This document shows positions 56,942 through 64,000 of a DNA stretch of 64,000 nt, piece by piece (the stretch's first letter is position 1; each line of letters starts with the position of its first letter). Origin of the DNA: Coptis chinensis (taxonomy: Eukaryota > Streptophyta > Magnoliopsida > Ranunculales > Ranunculaceae); contig CM027381.1 of the NCBI GenBank assembly GCA_015680905.1, positions 69,925,501-69,989,500 of the forward strand, read 5' to 3'. The notes under the pieces were generated by a model that saw nothing but the letters and a program-made list of their open reading frames with translations, ran no database searches and was not told where the DNA came from. Made by a program: the position numbers and the translations under genes.

Positions 56942-57324
56942 TGTATAGGCCCGATTATGAAAAGGATGCCAGATCAGCGGACGTCATATGGGAGTCAAAG
57001 TAATATAATAGAGCAGGAGCATAGGAACTGAGCCAGGGAAAGGACCAAGTCAGCGGGACACCGAGTGGGATGCATCTTAGTAATATAAACTGGGAAGTAT
57101 GCGATCCTAGCCGAGAAACCCTAGATCGCGGACGTGGCAAGTGTAAGGCAGGAAGGGGATCAGTCGGATGGGAGGACAGCTGGACAGCCAGGAAGTGAGA
57201 AGAAACCAGTATAAAGGGAAGGAGATGGGAAGAGAAATGGGAGGCCTCACAGTAAGAGAGAAGAGGGAGTGTCGTGAGTCCATTATTTCAGAGCGATTGA
57301 ACAGTGAGTTTTTAGGTCAATACA
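56942..57324 (+). repeat. Probable 5' LTR of Tat element (383 bp)
   Basis: It begins TGTATAGGCC and ends AATACA (TGTAT/ATACA inverted ends), just before the primer-binding site. No second LTR is in the window, so the left boundary is inference from the end motif and the composition change. Confidence 0.6.
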
Positions 57325-57326
57325 TT

Positions 57327-57344
57327 CGGCGCCATCTGTGGGGA
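57327..57344 (+). other. Primer-binding site of Tat element
   Basis: CGGCGCCATCTGTGGGGA lies two bases after the LTR end. The (T/C)GGCGCCATCTGTGGGGA form is common in Tat-lineage elements. Confidence 0.75.
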
Positions 57345-57365
57345 GAGAACAAAGGCAAGGTAGAG

Positions 57366-58460
57366 ATGGCACCGAAGAAACAAGTAGGCGTAATCAAGAG
57401 AGTGGCGGTCAGAACCGACGACACGTGAGGCGTGATTGATCAAGAAGGAGGCAGGAGAGAGGATCTGGAAACAGAGGAGACACGGCTTATGAGGGAAGAG
57501 ATCGGGCGGCTAAGAGAGGAGAATGATGGGTTGAAAAGAGAAAGGGAAAGAGAAGAAGAAGATAGGGGTGGGGAGGCAAACGATAGCTCTGAGGAGGAAG
57601 AAGAGGAGCCGAACCTCATGGAAAATCCAGTGGCCGGCTTGACAATTGAATAGGTGCAAGAGATGATAGACAAGGATAGAGAAGCGAACCAGCAGAAGGG
57701 GAAAAGTCGCGGAGGAGCGGCCAGCCAAGTGGTGGCGGGCTAAATCGCAACCCTTTGGCAAACGGCATTTGGGCCTTCGGAGGTTCCAAAGCGCTTTAGT
57801 CAGCCTCGATTCGAGAGGTACGATTGGAAAGGGGACCCAGCGGATCATATCCACCACTTCAAGCAACAGATGTCGCTATGGCAGGAGCCGCGGTATGATG
57901 GATTGCGATGCATGATGTTCCCGGCCAGTTTGAAAGGCGGGGCGTCGGATTGGTACTGTCGGCGGGGAACATAAGGAATTTCCAAGAGTTGGAACATGCC
58001 TTTGTAGACCATTTCATACACCAGAAGAAGCGTGCAATGGACATCGCGGCCTTGTTCAACGTGAGACAGAGGTCGGCCGAGACAGTAAGAGAGTATCTAT
58101 GTCAGTTCAAGGCCGAGACATTGAAGGTCGAGAATTTGGATGAAAGGACCACAGTTATCGCATTTGAGCGAGAGTTGCGTCCAAGGACGGGAGTGCACCA
58201 GTCGATCGCGAAGAATGAGATTGCAACATTGCATGAACTATATCCGCGGGTAGAGAAATACATCAGGTATGAGGACACTTTACCGAAGAGATCAGGGAAA
58301 GCTGTTTTTTCTTTGGAGAAATATAGGGAGCAGCACAGGGAAGGGGCCTCGAAAAAGGAAAGCGGGGGGTACCGCGGTTACCCCTCGAGGGTTGAAAGAG
58401 TACGGGAAAGGATTTGACGGGAGAATAGAGAAAGGAAACCATACCGGGAGACAGAGGTGA
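57366..58460 (+). pseudogene. Tat Gag
   Basis: It starts MAPKKQVGVIKR at 57366; a TGA at 57426 and later stops at 57651 and about 57740 interrupt the same frame. A charged coiled-coil stretch (EEIGRLREENDGLKRERERE near 57500-57560) is followed by an acidic run. The capsid-type gag domain follows: DWKGDPADHIHHF-like sequence near 57825, FPASLKGGASDWY near 57915, then in a shifted frame FVDHFIHQKKRAMDIAALF and FKAETLKVENLDERT (58417 frame). At least one indel near 57970 is needed to connect the halves. Confidence 0.8.
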
Positions 58461-58508
58461 CGCCATTAAATAGACCGCTGCGAGAAATATTGCCTTTGAT
58501 TAAAAAAC

Positions 58509-58943
58509 TTGCGGGGGTATGAAGGACCGCGGAATACACCTATAGAGCTGCCAGATAAGCCTTTCTGCGCATATCACCAGATGCAAAACCATGAGACTGA
58601 TGACTGTTACGCTTTGAAGTGGATGGTTCAGAGATTAGTGGAGAAGGGCCAGATGAAGGAGTTTGTGAGGGATGCACAGAATGATGAGCGATTGCTGCGA
58701 CAAGATCAGTTATTGGGGACTATACATGTGATCTTCAGTGGAGAGGTACTAAGTCATAATGCACACAGAGACAGGGTAAGAAGGACCGCGAGCATCCAAC
58801 AGATCAATGACAGGACTGATATGCCGGGAGGTCAGCCGAGGACAAAGACACGATCACCTTCAGCAAGGCAAATTTACGGGCAGTGGACTCCCCCCATGAG
58901 GACACATTGGTTATCACGGTGGCAATGGGCAATTACCTGGTGA
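58509..58943 (+). pseudogene. Tat Gag nucleocapsid region and start of protease
   Basis: The zinc-knuckle-like motif FCAYHQMQNHETDDCYALK near 58560-58615 is the CX2HX4HX4C variant usual in Tat Gag. RLVEKGQMKEFVRD follows, as in relatives. The frame overlaps the protease frame (58883 onward), so a small indel separates Gag and protease. Confidence 0.8.
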
Positions 58944-59275
58944 AGAGAGTGTTAGTGGATTGTGGCAGTGCGGTGGATCTGTTGTTCAAAGGAGCTTTGG
59001 AAGAAATGGGAATGGATCTGAGGCAACTGAGGCCTCCGCGCACTAATTTATACGGGTTCAATGGAAGTATGACGGAGCCTTTAGGGGAGCTCTTGTTGCC
59101 GGTAACAACGGGATCGTTGACAGTATTCACGTGGTTCATGGTGGTAGATTCTGCCTCACAATACAACGCTATATTGGGGAGGAGATGGATTCATGAGATG
59201 AAAGTCGTCCCATCTACGTACTATCAAGTGATACAGTTCCCTACTCCAATGGGCACGTATGAAGTCCGGCGGTGA
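58883..59275 (+). CDS. Tat aspartic protease
   Basis: 130 residues. RVLVDCGSAVDLLF (about residues 22-35) is the active-site region with catalytic Asp; relatives read VDSGSSVDIL, so Ser is Cys here. GFNGSMTEPLGELLLPVT and YNAILGRRWIHEMKVVPS are the other conserved protease blocks. It ends in TGA; a degraded linker of about 125 bp leads to the RT frame. Confidence 0.85.
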   Translation: MDSPHEDTLVITVAMGNYLVKRVLVDCGSAVDLLFKGALEEMGMDLRQLRPPRTNLYGFNGSMTEPLGELLLPVTTGSLTVFTWFMVVDSASQYNAILGRRWIHEMKVVPSTYYQVIQFPTPMGTYEVRR

Positions 59276-59399
59276 TCGGTGGCGCCAAGAACAATCATAA
59301 AGGAACGAAAAACGATTGGTACACGGAACAGAAGAGGAAAGTTCCCACCCAAGGAAAAGGCAGGCATAACAATTATAGAGTGACTCCGCGGAGAGTAAG

Positions 59400-60641
59400 T
59401 TGGAACCTGCGGAGGGTACAAAGACGCTGGATGAAATTGAAGTGGTGAATATAGGGGATGGGGAGGAAGAAAGGTTCACATCAGTAGGGTCCAGTCTGCC
59501 GGATGACTGGAAGAGTAAGTTAATACAGTTTTTGTCGGAGAATAGGGATGTGTTTTCTTGGGCAATTGAGGACGTTACGGGATTAGACCCAGAATTTGCA
59601 TGCCATAGGTTGCACATGAGAGAAGATGTCAAGCCGGTGAGGCAAAGGATGCGGAGCATAAGACCGAAGTATGCAGAGGACATCTACGAAGAGGTATTGC
59701 GGTTGAAGGGAGCTGGCATAATACGAGAGACGGAGTTCACCGAGTGGCTGTCCAATATAGTCGCGGTACCTAAAAAGAATGGCAAGGTACGTATGTGCTT
59801 CGATTTCATGGATGTGAATAGAGAGTGCCCGGAAGACAGGTACCTCATGCCACGATTAGATGAGTTGGTGGATAGAACCGCGGGGTACAAGGTATTCTCA
59901 TTCATTGACGCGTCTATGGGGTACAACCAGGTTGCGATGTATGGGCCGGATCAGGAGAAAACAGCATTTGTGGTAGAAGGCGGCACATATTGCTATACAA
60001 GGATGCCGTTCGAGTTGAAGAATGCTAGAGCCATGTTCCAGAGATTGGGGGAGAAGATGTTTGAGAGCAAGATTCGAAAAGGGATTGAGATATACATAGA
60101 TGATATGGTGGAGAAAAGCATGTCGGAGGAGGAGCATTTGGAGGGCTTACGAGAGACATTTAGCATACTGCGGAAGTATAATTTGAAGTTGAATCCAGAG
60201 AAGTGCACTTTTGGAGTGACCACGGGCAAGTTTTTGGACTACATCGTGACTCATCGAGGAATAGAGGCCAACCCTGAGCAGATAAGAGCCTTGATAGAAA
60301 TGCCATCCCTACAGAATGTAAAGGAAGTGCAGCGGCTAGCAGGAAGGGTGGCGGCGTTGAATAGGTTCATTTCCAAATCATCCGACAAATGCAGGCCGCT
60401 GTACCGACTGTTGAGAAGGACCCCAAATTTCTTATGGACCGCAGAGTGTGAAGAGGCATTTCAGGAGTTGAAGGGGTACTTGGGCAAGGCACCTTTATTA
60501 TCCCGGCCAGAAGAGGGGGAGAAGTTGTACTTGTATTTGGGGGCCTCCGAGTACGCGGTAAGTTCGGTATTGGTCCGCCTCGTGGACAGGGTAGAGAAAC
60601 CGGTGTATTTTCAAAGTAAAACATTACTGGACGCGGTTTAG
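59400..60641 (+). CDS. Tat reverse transcriptase with RT-associated RNase H start
   Basis: 413 residues, open. Pre-RT: LIQFLSENRDVFSWAIEDV and CHRLHM. RT: EWLSNIVAVPKKNGKVRMCF, then FSFIDASMGYNQVAM, MPFELKNARAMFQRLGEKM, YIDDMVEKS (YxDD site) and KLNPEKCTFGV. RNase H begins near residue 370 (LYLYLGASEYAVSSVLV, where the usual Asp of YLxxSxxAVSxVL-type Tat elements is not obvious) and is cut by TAG at 60639-60641. Substitutions such as CFDFMDVN for CVDFTDLN suggest drift. Confidence 0.9.
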   Translation: MEPAEGTKTLDEIEVVNIGDGEEERFTSVGSSLPDDWKSKLIQFLSENRDVFSWAIEDVTGLDPEFACHRLHMREDVKPVRQRMRSIRPKYAEDIYEEVLRLKGAGIIRETEFTEWLSNIVAVPKKNGKVRMCFDFMDVNRECPEDRYLMPRLDELVDRTAGYKVFSFIDASMGYNQVAMYGPDQEKTAFVVEGGTYCYTRMPFELKNARAMFQRLGEKMFESKIRKGIEIYIDDMVEKSMSEEEHLEGLRETFSILRKYNLKLNPEKCTFGVTTGKFLDYIVTHRGIEANPEQIRALIEMPSLQNVKEVQRLAGRVAALNRFISKSSDKCRPLYRLLRRTPNFLWTAECEEAFQELKGYLGKAPLLSRPEEGEKLYLYLGASEYAVSSVLVRLVDRVEKPVYFQSKTLLDAV

Positions 60642-61197
60642 CAGGATCGAGAGGTATGCCCTGGCACTAATTTTCTCGGCACTGAAGCTGAATCCCTACT
60701 TCGAATCTCATTCCATCGTAGTGGTCACGAACCTACCCCTCAAACAGGCATTAAAGACTGAGAGTTCTGGGAGAATGTTGAAATGGACAGTGATGCTTAA
60801 CGCGTACGAGATAAAATATCAGGTAAGGACCGCGGAAAAGGCGCAAGCAGTGGCAGAATTTCTTGCAGAGTTCCCCGCCGAGGATCCCAATTGGGGAGAA
60901 GAGATGGTTATGGAACCAGAGAGAGATGTGGAGCCCAACGTGCTGGACCCTTGGGATAAGAGAAATGGATGGAGGGTGTTTGCGGATGGATCGGCCACTG
61001 ATGAAAGCAGCGGCATAGGGGTGGTGTTGGTTACACCCGATAACCATAGACTAAAGCTAACTACAAAGTTGGGTTTCGCAGCATCCAGCAATGAAGCGGA
61101 GTATGAGGCAGTGATAGCGGGATTGAGGATGGCCGAGGATCTGGGGGTCAAAGAACTGATAGTGTACTCAGATTCGAATCTCGGTTTGCCAAGTTAA
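60642..61197 (+). pseudogene. Tat RNase H remainder and second (archaeal-type) RNase H
   Basis: After a frame change near 60650-60720, the 158-residue stretch 60721-61197 begins at VTNLPLKQALKTESSGRMLKW (end of the RT-RNase H region) and AQAVAEFLAEFP. The second RNase H follows: WRVFADGSATDESSGIGVVL (first Asp), SSNEAEYEAVIAGLRMA (Glu) and VYSDSNLGLPS (Asp). It ends early in TAA at the point where relatives read SDSQLVVNQV, apparently from a frameshift. Confidence 0.85.
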
Positions 61198-61838
61198 TGG
61201 TGGGTTCGCAGCTCGATGTCCGAGAATGGCAAAGTATTTGAAGGTGGTGCGCGAGAGGTCTAGTAAGTTCGAGAATATTCAATTTGTTTACCTGGGTCGC
61301 GGAGAGAATAGGCATGCAAACGCACTGGCATATGTGGCGGCCACGATGCCGGGGTTAGAGGAAAGGACGATACGGGTAGGAAGACTGGACAAGCCTAGTA
61401 CAGAAGAGGTGGTAGAGGTGTATCAGATTACTGAGGAGGAAGAGTGTTGGATGGATCTCATTAGAGACTTCTTAGGGGGAAGGGAGGTGACAGACAAGAA
61501 AGAAAAGAGAAAGTTGGAAACAGGGCCCCGCAGGTAATGTGCTAGTGGAAGGTGAATTGTACCGAAAAAACTTCAATGGGCCCTTGTTAAAGTGTCTAGG
61601 GCCACAGTCGGCGGCAGAGGTGTTGGGAGAATTGCACGAAGGTGACTGTGGGAGCCATTCGGCGGGGAGGACCACCGCGCACCAGCTGTTGACGCAGGGT
61701 TACTTCTGGCCCCATATGAAAAAGGACGCAGTGGATTTCGCCAAGAAGTGCGACAAGTGTCAGAGGTTCTCGCAAAGGATATTCGCACCCGCGGAACCCC
61801 TGCATAATGTGTCGAGCCCGTGGCCATTTGCCATATGA
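61198..61838 (+). pseudogene. Tat RNase H end and integrase zinc-binding domain
   Basis: The 61226-61537 stretch carries the end of the archaeal-type RNase H (AKYLKVVRERSSKFENIQFVY, then RHANALAYVAA). After a frame change, 61539-61838 has YRKNFNGPLLKCL, then HEGDCGSHSAGRTTAHQLL and GYFWPHMKKDAVDFAKKCDKCQ, the HHCC zinc domain. TGA at 61836-61838 separates it from the core at 61842 in the same frame. Confidence 0.85.
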
Positions 61839-61841
61839 GCT

Positions 61842-62681
61842 ATGGATATTGTGGGACCGCTGCCCATGGCAAGCGGCAAGAGGAGATACATGCTAACAGC
61901 CACAGACTACTTTACTAAATGGATTGAAGCCATCCCTTTGCAGCAAGTCAAGGAAGTGCAAGTAATTAAGTTTCTATGGGAGAACATCATATGTCAGTTT
62001 GGGTTGCTATATGCTATCATCGTAGATAATGGGACACAGTTCACTGGGGCTAAAGTGGCAGCATTTCAACAGGCCTACAGAGTGAAACAAGGATTCTTAG
62101 CCCCCTACAATCCAGAAGGCAACGGACAGGCAAAATTTTCTAACAAAACGATAATGAATAATCTGAAAAGGAAATTGGAGGATAAGAAGGGCGCGTGGGC
62201 CGATAAGCTAAACCATGTGCTCTGGGCTTACCGAACCACTCCGCGGACGAGCACCCAGGAGACACCGTTTACCTTGGCATACGAAGTGGAGGTCGTGATT
62301 CCTTCAGAGATGATCGCGGCTACAATGAGAACCAAGGCTGTGGAGGATGGGTCGAATTGGCGCATATTGGCGGGGGACTTGAACCTGATAGAAGAGAAAA
62401 AGGACTCAGCTCGCATCCGACTGGAGGAATATCACAGAAGGTTACAGAGACAGTATAACAAAAGGGTCAGACCACGGCGTTTTAAGATAGGGGAGTTGGT
62501 GCTGCGTCGGGTGACCCCAAGTACAAAAGACGAGAAGGATGGGAAGCTGGGACCTAATTGGGAGGGGTCGTACACCGTGGTAGAGTCGGGAGGGTCAGGA
62601 ACTTACAAATTGCAGACCATGAAGGGTAAACGGATAGAGAAGTCATGGAATGTAAGACTGTTAAAAAAAATTTACAATTGA
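61842..62681 (+). CDS. Tat integrase catalytic core and C-terminal domain
   Basis: 279 residues. MDIVGPLPMASGKRRYMLTA has the first Asp, AIIVDNGTQFTG the second. The third acidic position, in the motif NGQAExxNKTI of relatives, reads NGQAKFSNKTI, so the catalytic Glu is Lys. The integrase should therefore be inactive. LEDKKGAWADKLNHVLWAYRTTPR and TPFTLAYEVEVVIPSE are the usual Tat blocks. KIGELVLRRVTPSTKDEKDGKLGPNW and SWNVRLLKKIY form the C-terminal domain. It ends in TGA. Confidence 0.9.
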   Translation: MDIVGPLPMASGKRRYMLTATDYFTKWIEAIPLQQVKEVQVIKFLWENIICQFGLLYAIIVDNGTQFTGAKVAAFQQAYRVKQGFLAPYNPEGNGQAKFSNKTIMNNLKRKLEDKKGAWADKLNHVLWAYRTTPRTSTQETPFTLAYEVEVVIPSEMIAATMRTKAVEDGSNWRILAGDLNLIEEKKDSARIRLEEYHRRLQRQYNKRVRPRRFKIGELVLRRVTPSTKDEKDGKLGPNWEGSYTVVESGGSGTYKLQTMKGKRIEKSWNVRLLKKIYN

Positions 62682-62840
62682 ATGTAAGAAAATCCCGAGC
62701 AATGTAAGGAGGTCCAAAATAGAGGACGACAGCTATATGTAAATGTATAAAACCACAACACTTTTGTGAATGGAATTGCGTTTGTCACCTGTGATGTTTT
62801 AGGGAAAAGTACAAACCGTGTACCAGCGGAGAGAGAAGAG
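62682..62840 (+). other. Spacer after Tat integrase
   Basis: Non-coding, leading into the tandem array; nothing recognised. Confidence 0.6.
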
Positions 62841-63387
62841 ACGCATGGGGCAATAGAGTGCCCTAACAGGTGTAAGAGCCTGAGCGAGCCGCGGAGTGGG
62901 ATGAGCCCTCCGCGGTTCAGAGATGTTAGAGACACGTGGGGCAATAGAGTGCTCCCAACAGGTGTAAGAGGTTGATGAGTCGCGGAGTCGGATAAGCCCT
63001 CCGCGAATCAGAGATGCCGGAGACACGTGGGGCAGTAAATTGCTCCCAATAGGGGTAAAAGCCTGGTGAGTCGTGGAGTGGGATGAGCCCTCTACGGAAT
63101 AGAGATGTCAGAGACACGTGGGGCAATATAGTGCTCCTAACAGGTGTAAGAGCCTGATAAAGCGCGGAGTGGGATGAGCCATCCGCGGAATAGAGATGTC
63201 AGAGACACGTGGGGCAATAGAGTGCTCCCAACAGGTGTAAGAGCCTGATGAGTCGCGGAGTAGGATGAGCCCTCCATGGAATAGAGATATCAGAGACACG
63301 TGGGGCAGTAGAGTGTTCCCAGCAGGTGTAAAAGTATGAGGGAGCCGCGGGGCAAGATGAGCCCCTCACAGATCAGAGATGTCGGTA
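62841..63387. repeat. Tandem array of 91-bp units (six units)
   Basis: The phrase ACACGTGGGGCA (first copy ACGCATGGGGCA) starts at 62841, 62932, 63023, 63114, 63205 and 63296, exactly 91 bp apart each time. Each unit reads through GTGTAAGAGCCTGA, GCGGAGTGGGATGAGCCC, CCGCGGAAT and AGAGATGTCAGAG with 5-15% changes. A more diverged unit-like segment occurs near 63452-63495. The overlapping minus-strand ORFs called here are repeat shadows. Confidence 0.95.
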
Positions 63388-63745
63388 TGATGAGAAGCGA
63401 ATACACGGCAGCGGGGAAGCCTTCGTGAGCCCCGCGGACCGAGGCCAGAGGAGACATAGGGGCAATGAGAGTGTCCCCGGCCTGTTTCAGAGCATCTCAG
63501 GAGAAAAGGCAACGGAGGGGTTGAGCCCTTCGCTAACACTAGAGAGGAAGAGAGCTTGGAGAAGAATCGAAAAGGAAGCAGAGATCTAGATAAAGAGAAA
63601 AATGGTGGATCAAACTGATAAGGAGCCTCAAATGATAAAGAGATAATAGTATAACATACAAAATACAAAATGTCATAATAAAGGGGAAGTATGACCAATC
63701 ACAAGGCCAGGAAAGCAAAAATGTCTTATTACAACACAAGGGTCA
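63388..63745 (+). other. Tat 3' region between array and antisense ORF
   Basis: It holds one diverged repeat unit (near 63452) and then A/G-rich sequence. No gene supported; ORFs on the minus strand (63698-63366, 63739-63539) have no recognisable content. Confidence 0.5.
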
Positions 63746-64000
63746 TCAAATCATTTTGGCAACAGATTCATTAACAGGTAACACATCGGAGGGTGGTTGA
63801 TCATGGGCGGCAATGACATCTTCGGAGATTTCTGCGGAGAGAGCCGCAGCAGCTTCCAAGGTGGTACGTTCCTCCGACTCCAGCTGTGCAGAAAGGACCT
63901 CTTGAGTCGGCAACACGTCCCCGGTGGCCTTAGAGGTGTCGGTCGCTGGATTGGCAGGCTTTTTCGGGAGAAGGCGACCTTCTTGGATGAGCTTATCCAT
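63746..64000 (-). CDS. Antisense ORF of Tat element, cut by the window edge
   Basis: 84 codons are visible; the window edge happens to be at an ATG, so the ORF may well start further right. It is Ala-, Glu- and Ser-rich: ESEERTTLEAAAALSAEISE and a Pro-rich end. It is opposite in strand to gag-pol and lies between pol and the expected 3' LTR, the place where Tat-lineage elements carry an antisense ORF of unknown function. No domain is visible in this part. Confidence 0.55.
   Translation of the reverse strand: MDKLIQEGRLLPKKPANPATDTSKATGDVLPTQEVLSAQLESEERTTLEAAAALSAEISEDVIAAHDQPPSDVLPVNESVAKMI

Larger units (their letters stand above)
56942..64000 (+). mobile_element. Tat-lineage Ty3/gypsy retrotransposon, 3' end outside window
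   Basis: It is GC-richer than its surroundings. Order: short 5' LTR, primer-binding site, gag, protease, RT/RNase H, a second RNase H, integrase, tandem array, antisense ORF. The second, archaeal-type RNase H after the normal RT-RNase H, the antisense ORF and the repeat-rich 3' region are together hallmarks of the Tat lineage (Retand, Ogre and relatives). The 3' LTR is beyond position 64000. Confidence 0.88.

Noticed and set aside
62672..63299. Four similar minus-strand ORFs (MPHVSLTSL-type) as a repeated protein
   Set aside because: They are translations of the 91-bp DNA repeat; unit length 91 is not a multiple of three, so the frame does not hold along the array.
62841..63387. CRISPR array
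   Set aside because: The repeats are contiguous 91-bp tandem units without unique spacers, in a plant retrotransposon.

Overview
This is nuclear DNA from a seed plant, probably a eudicot with a large repeat-rich genome; I cannot name the species. I see no convincing host gene, tRNA, rRNA or organelle insertion. Nearly all of it is transposable elements, mostly nested in one another, and many boundaries are fixed to the base by target-site duplications (TSDs).

Left block (1-15623). A truncated Athila-type LTR (14866-15623) was entered by a chromovirus-like Ty3/gypsy element on the minus strand (5' LTR 13373-14865, then gag, protease, RT/RNase H and integrase running leftward). That element was hit three times: by solo LTRs at 10496-12188 (TSD CCCAC) and 7319-8788 (TSD TGAAG), and by Athila-type element E1 (5' LTR 5010-6352), whose pol runs off the left edge. 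E1 itself holds a solo LTR (2065-3513, TSD ATAGG).

Middle block (16668-45171). A minus-strand Ty1/copia element (LTRs 16668-17126 and 44714-45171, TSD GTCCT) has its gag cut by a 22-kb plus-strand Athila-like element (LTRs 21430-22993 and 41941-43501). This outer element keeps gag and protease but has no RT, RNase H or integrase of its own; two unrecognised ORFs (25850-26434 and 39210-40127) occupy the space. It is in turn interrupted by an 11.6-kb Athila-like element on the minus strand (27322-38937, TSD ATCTC) that does carry gag, protease, RT, RNase H and integrase.

Right block (45172-64000). There is a palindrome-rich MITE-like repeat, the C-terminal end of a hAT transposase, and a 5'-truncated L1-like LINE (48296-52969, 17-bp TSD). 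That LINE is split by a 3.4-kb element with PIF/Harbinger-like ends (TSD TAA) that carries a plant mobile domain (PMD) gene with introns in place of a visible transposase. Next, a hAT-like MITE contains a second L1-like LINE (53173-56313, 16-bp TSD) with an inverted 5' part, the mark of twin priming. A GC-rich Tat-lineage Ty3/gypsy element begins at 56942: gag, protease, RT, a second (archaeal-type) RNase H, integrase, a 91-bp tandem array and an antisense ORF that reaches the window edge.

Most coding regions carry stops or frameshifts. Long open stretches remain in the outer element's two ORFs, the inner element's pol and the Tat RT and integrase.
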